Shown piece after piece: positions 59,431 to 64,000 of a stretch of DNA of 64,000 nt (position 1 is its first letter; the number at the start of each line of letters is the position of its first letter). This DNA is from Anthoceros angustus (taxonomy: Eukaryota > Streptophyta > Anthocerotopsida > Anthocerotales > Anthocerotaceae). The notes under the pieces are model-generated. The model searched no databases and was not told the origin of the DNA. It worked only from the letters and a program-made list of their open reading frames with translations. The DNA lies in the NCBI GenBank assembly GCA_010909165.1, contig MU008215.1:124001-188000 (forward strand), written 5' to 3'. The position numbers were made by a program, and so were the translations under genes.

Positions 59431-59829
59431 CTCACTTACCACTTCGCAAAAGTGTTGAAACTTCGCCAATTCCTTGGCCTCGATGTTTGGGAACTTTTTA
59501 CTTAAGGTCGCACTTCATAGCCTTCGAAGGCATGCTCGATAAGGTTAATCTTCTTCCTGCCAACATCGTATCCATATCTTTTAGCTGAGCTTTTCCTTGG
59601 ATGACCTTGGTCACGCTATCAACATCTCTCACCCTTCGCCCTTCGGGACTCCTTGAATGCTCTCCATGCCCTTCCGAGCATTGGAGCCGGACGAGGGGGC
59701 CGATTAGGGGCCGTAGTTGGGTCTTGTGGCTTCCGCTTTGCGCCCGCCGCCGCCCCGACCGCGGCTTCCTCACCGCCTGGGAGTTCGCACTTCTACATCC
59801 GGAAAATGGTGTCCACGTTCTCCCACAAT

Positions 59830-60200
59830 TTACCCGCACTCGCAATCCTCAACGCAGAGTCTTCCATCCACCATCTTCCACATAATCGTGTCCTTGAGTT
59901 TCCAGCCTCCAAAGATCCCCAAAGAACTTGTACACATTGAACTTCCACCGCAGAGGGTTTTCCATCGGGTGTGTCCGGTGCCAAATCTCAAGCTCATCAT
60001 GTATGTAGCGACTTGTTCAATAAAACCAAGCTTCTTCCTCTTGTCGCACACATTGTGATCACCGCCAAGACCATTTCTTCCTCTCAAGCTGCATATACAT
60101 GGCCTCGAGCCATTGAAATTTATCTTCCGGATACATTTCGAGGTCTGCATGGCGATAGTTCCTCCAAGACCCCTAGGGTGTAATCAGCTCGATCTCCTCC
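59830..60200 (-). pseudogene. ParB-like segment of the E2 methyltransferase gene
   Basis: Frame-broken blocks GVLGG, FQWLEAMYMQL and DKRKKLGFIEQVATYM align in order and spacing with GVLGGNHTF, FKWIEAHVYC and DKRRKMSFIEQVRYLR of E1. Unlike E1 there is a single copy. The GGNHT box itself is damaged. Confidence 0.55.
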
Positions 60201-60639
60201 GGTGCATCTTCTTCTTCAAGCAGTCTTGGATCAATCATGCACAAAAGTGGGAGCGCCCCTTCCTTCACGGACTCGCATCATCGAACAAGGCACTTCATCC
60301 ATGCCTCATCCACCTTCCTTATCTCGAGCATCCGCCGTTAGAAATGAAGCGTGAGCAAATGTGAATGTCGAATGTTGTGGTTTGCACCCGCTTCTTGTAG
60401 GCCCGAGTGCGAACCATCTCCGATAGTCATCCTCCTCGCGGAGCTCCGCTGCTCGCATCCGTGGTCGTGTCCGCAACGGCCTCTTCTCGCATGCTTCCTC
60501 GACTTCCTTAATTTTTCCTCCGCCCACCTCTTCTCCATCACCACCGAGATCTTGCCTTCCTCTTCGCTTGATTGTGCTCTCGCATGGAAATCAAAACAAG
60601 ATGCTTCAATTTACATGCTCGAATTATGGAGGGCGAGCC

Positions 60640-61821
60640 GTTAGGAGCATTCTTACCACCATTCGCCTTCTCATCTTCACCGGAGACTGACAGTTGGATT
60701 CCCTTCTTCTTCTTTCTGCGCCTGCCGCCGGGGTCCTCTTCGGACGAGGAGGGTCACCTCCTCCTCAAAAGCCTCGATTCAAGACCCGAGGCTGGACATG
60801 TTGCGAGCCATGGGCCTCGCCCGTGCTCGCCTCCGCGGACCGAGGCCGAGATCGCTCCTCCTCTTCCGGAGAGCTCGGCTCCACCGGAACCTCGTCCTCC
60901 TCCATCTCCGGTTGCATAATCCGGGCATCGTTTGTGCACACAACCCACCGGCCCGCCTGATAGCGGCGTGCGTCGCACACCGCCTCGCCGATCACCGGTC
61001 GATCACTACACCGTTCTTCAAGACCCTTGGAAGTGAGTAGAACGCGCAAAATTGTTCTCTGCTCATTTTAAAGAGGAAAACAATGAGTATACCAGATGGC
61101 GAAACCCTAATCGAAAATGGGAAGTGATACATGACGATATACAACCGACTTACATCTTGAACACTTTTGGAATCACGCAAGGCCGATTTCAACTGGCCGG
61201 CTCACAACGAGGCATTATCTTGGCGCATCCATTATCGAGGAGATGTGTGTTGATGTCATCGTTTATGTGCAAATGAGGTTTCTTGGTGACCAAAAGCGTA
61301 TGTGCATATCTTAGCCCATCGCAATATAGAATCCATCCACTCGGAATCCCCTCAATACCATTGTAACCGTTAATCCATAAGGGAGTGGAATCCAAGGCAC
61401 TGGATCTTGGGTTCTTCTTGCAACAACGCTCCACTCTTTATGTGTTGTACCGCGGAAGAGAATCGGAGCTTTTTCACCGAAAGCTGCTCCACAAAGTTAA
61501 AAGCATGAGGAATCGCTGATCGCATTTTCCACCGAGGTTGGTGCTCCCTCGTGGCCATCAATGTCTTCATATCCTCTCGCTTGAGTACCCTTTGAGGTGG
61601 ACGTCCGGACACTACCATGAGAGGATTCTCTCAATTGCATAATAGCGGTGGGGTTCTGTTACCACATTCGGGATCTGCATCCCCTCATCCGGTGCCCGCC
61701 TGGCGATCCTGCTGCTCTTGACCGCCATCGCATTTTTCCGCGCTCGACGTGCGGGCGCCAACGCAGCGGGGGTCGATCTCGCATGCTTATTGCCGTGGCC
61801 CTCGCGATCACCATCCCGCAA
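60640..61821 (-). other. Upstream part of the E2 methyltransferase gene, poorly resolved
   Basis: Minus-strand frames contain a Pro/Glu/Ser acidic linker (EEDEVPVEPSSPEEEERS, about 60830-60910) preceded by MSREQFCAFYSLPRVLKNG and by three longer fragments up to 61821. The acidic linker parallels the acidic stretch upstream of the ParB-like unit in E1. No domain was recognised. Confidence 0.4.
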
Positions 61822-61899
61822 TCTTCAAAACCTCATGCGGGAAGTTGGGAGGAAGTAAGAGAATTGATCCGGACTCGAACTCTTGATGAAAAAGAGGCT

Positions 61900-63055
61900 C
61901 GAGCTGTGGAAATGAAATATGGATGTTTGAACCGCATCAACGGATTACGAAAGCCTTAACACCGCTAGTTACGCTAAACGGCTCAAGTAGTAGCAGGTAG
62001 GTCAGAACACGGTCATCATTCATTTAACCTCAAATGCCTAAAATAGGCCCATTACAAATTCGATGCATCCACCTCATCTTATGCCATCATTTTCTAAGGA
62101 TGTGCACTCTCATTCAAGGTCCATCAACAGAACTGCTACGCCATCACCATCACGCAACCGCAATTATAAATCATCCAACACCACACGGTACCACCTTATG
62201 TCACATGTCTATAATTGTGGGTGTGACTTTGATCTTGATTCAAAGTGCGTTCTTCCTCGCATGCAGTAGCTCTTGAAAATTTGCCGATGTTGAAGCAAAG
62301 GAGTTCTTGAAGTCAAAGGACTTGGATGCTATCGGAAGGATTCCTGATATGCAACGAAGATGCATGCGTCGGTGGCGAGCCAAAGGCACTATTTGCATAG
62401 ACATTCCATGCGATGTATCATTTGAACTACGGTCGAGGCATCAACGGTTCCTTGAAATGCCTATCGGCTCAAGGTATTCAAGTTGAAGAGGAGAACTAGA
62501 TGAAGGTACGTCGTGCAAACTCGTGAAATCGATTGCATTCAAAGGCTCTTGTGAACATGATTCCGGATGTGTGTTATTCGTCTGCAGTGCACGGCCTCCA
62601 CCACTTCGACGCGATAATCGCATCCATTCCAAAGACACCGCCGTTTCAAGATGTTGGATTCCATTCACGGAAGTCCTTCTCCGCCAGACAGCTCGCCGTA
62701 CATCCCGCCATCCGCAAGACTACTCCTCCGGAAGTGCTCCACGGACGACATGGTCGGATATGGCCGCCTGCTGGGGTGAATGCCAACTCGGTTTTGCACG
62801 GTTGTATCTAGAAGATACTGCTTCCACTGCCCGGGCCCAAAGACGTCGGTGGAACTGTGGAGGAAGAGGACTCGGATGATGTGCATTTGAACATCCACCT
62901 CCAAAGGCGCATATACAATTTGAAGCCCGGTCCGAATCATTTATCGAGCATGGCGGACCACCACGTAGACGCCAAGTAGACGGCAATCTAAAGTGCCCGA
63001 GATGAAATGTGAAGAGGTTCAGATAACCGTGATTTTCGCAAAACTGTGGTAGACA
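61900..63055. other. Divergent intergenic region of E2
   Basis: Lies between the starts of the two E2 genes. Open frames on both strands overlap and match nothing recognised; part may be transposase N-terminus. Promoters for both genes would be expected here. Confidence 0.4.
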
Positions 63056-63059
63056 ATGC

Positions 63060-64000
63060 TTGAGGACAATAGGGAAGGCAACCTTCGAGATTTGAGGTAT
63101 CGGTTCCTTAGAATGTGCGGGCAGGAGGAGATGCACCTACAATCCCTTTTGATGTCGATTATGAGGCGATGGAAGGGTTAGGGTAGACTCGTTTCTGGAC
63201 GAGGAAAAGTGTATTGTTGTAGAGGCCTTGACGCGTTTATGTGTCTAGCGGGTACGAAGAAGAAAGCGAGCGATCGGAACATTGCGTGGTCCGCCTTCCG
63301 ACGAAGGCGATGAATCAAGATGTCGCAATGCCCGCGTGGATGAACCAAGCTTATGCTTATTGCCGAGAGAATGCCAAACATTGAAGTGTATCACCCCGAC
63401 TCTTACTCAAAAGGCGAGGTGTTTCAAGAATACAAGCAACATATGCGTGGTCCAAGAAGATCTGTTTCTCATTCCTACTTTTGTCGACTTTGGGCTACGA
63501 CTTTCACAGGTGAAAATTCAAGAGCAATCGGTTTGCCTTGTGCACAACTGCGATTACCTCAAACGAAATATAAAGAGCGAGAAAACAGAGAAAACAAGGT
63601 GAGGCTTGATGTGAAATTGTGTTTTGGCAATGTTGGGGGATGCGCGCCGGCCACCGCGCCAGGTAGGCGCCGGCCACCGCGCCGACGGCCGGCCACGGCG
63701 CACAATATGGCCGGGCCGAGGAGTGTAGTTTGTGACCCACCGGCGACTCAGATGCTATTCCTTCCCGAGCGCGCTTTATTCCTCAACGTTGTTTGGGTGA
63801 TTATTTTGCGAAGCATTTGAACGATCCGAGGCGATGCGCCCATCAAGTCCGAGAGAAAATGCATCAAGCACCGTGAAATGTTATGGAGACCCAAAGTATA
63901 TCGGGATATCCATCGACGGATGGACCAATGAAGACACAGCTTCCACATTTCACGCGTTTACCCAAGGACCCGGATGTAGGTTTGATCGACCATGTTGTGG
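63060..64000 (+). pseudogene. Transposase-like gene of E2 (3' end beyond window)
   Basis: Blocks in order: LRDLRYRFLRMCGQEEMHLQSL (63090-63150), aligning with the N-terminal block of E1; MPNIEVYHPDSYSKGEVFQEYKQH (about 63370-63440); SHSYFCRLWATTF; VKIQ...CDYLKRNIKSEK (about 63510-63590); a GC-rich insert (63640-63715); then YIGISIDGMDQ and, after one base shift, KTQLPHFTRLPKDPD (about 63895-63975). The last matches the GGMDQKK...KLPHFIRYPKDL block of E1. The LDNT and VGHTH parts would follow outside the window. Confidence 0.75.

Larger units (their letters stand above)
58200..64000. mobile_element. Transposon E2, inverted relative of E1 (runs off the window)
   Basis: The same two divergent genes as E1 occur in opposite orientation: the methyltransferase/ParB-like gene on the minus strand (58299 to about 61821) and the transposase-like gene on the plus strand (from about 63060). 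The methyltransferase-side terminus should lie between about 57810 and 58299, but I could not find a copy of the E1 TIR there, so the boundary is approximate. The transposase-side end lies beyond 64000. Sequence similarity to E1 is evident at the protein level, not the DNA level, so the copies are old or from different subfamilies. Confidence 0.75.

Noticed and set aside
1-64000. tRNA, rRNA or host protein-coding genes
   Set aside because: No cloverleaf, rRNA signature or conserved non-transposon domain was seen on either strand; a covariance-model scan would be needed to exclude small RNAs.

Overview
The window is a block of eukaryotic, almost certainly streptophyte (land-plant or charophyte-type), nuclear DNA made almost entirely of mobile elements nested in one another. 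I found no host gene, tRNA, rRNA or bacterial-style operon. The plant-lineage assignment rests on several Ty1/copia elements with initiator-Met-tRNA primer sites, CACTA-like transposons, a Ty3/gypsy element and very repeat-rich intergenic DNA. The species cannot be named from this.

Layout. 1-1714 is the 3' half of a copia pol (RT and RNase H) broken by one stop codon. 2029-23920 is a complete copia element (A): 190-bp LTRs with 3 differences, an AGGAC target-site duplication, a primer site and a polypurine tract. Its gag-pol (3416-16260) is split by a 1.3-kb GATC-rich satellite (5904-7225) and by a whole nested copia element (B, 7883-15184, TSD AAACT, LTRs differing only by two indels). Its 3' untranslated part is split by a CACTA-like transposon (16594-23379). 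Without these insertions A is about 6.5 kb, a normal copia size. 24.7-34.8 kb is a GC-rich imperfect inverted repeat whose arms each contain internal tandem duplications.

35156-48777 is a minus-strand copia element (D) with a 3' LTR, RNase H, RT and integrase. Its 5' part is cut off at 48778 by a second CACTA-like element. D's integrase/RT linker is split by a 10.29-kb TIR transposon (E1, 37750-48039; 19-bp terminal inverted repeat and 4-bp AGAA TSD). Removing E1 plus one AGAA rejoins D's reading frame.

E1 is the most interesting object here. On the minus strand it carries a transposase-like gene of the type with MDQ, LDNT and VGHTH motifs (I believe the Pfam DUF7869 group). Divergently, on the plus strand, it carries a ParB-like segment followed by a bacterial-type, circularly permuted N6/N4 DNA methyltransferase. 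A second, inverted and incomplete copy (E2, about 58.2-64.0 kb and beyond) has the same pair of divergent genes, so the methyltransferase looks like an integral cargo of this transposon family. Between the two lie CACTA-like DNA (48778 to about 52.25 kb) and a decayed Ty3/gypsy gag-pol (about 53.1-57.8 kb) that stops within the integrase zinc-binding domain near E2.

All coding regions carry frameshifts or stops, so nothing here is likely to be active as it stands. Some indels could be uncorrected sequencing errors: element B's LTRs are nearly identical although its genes are badly frameshifted. Assignments come from motifs read by eye, and no database search was possible.
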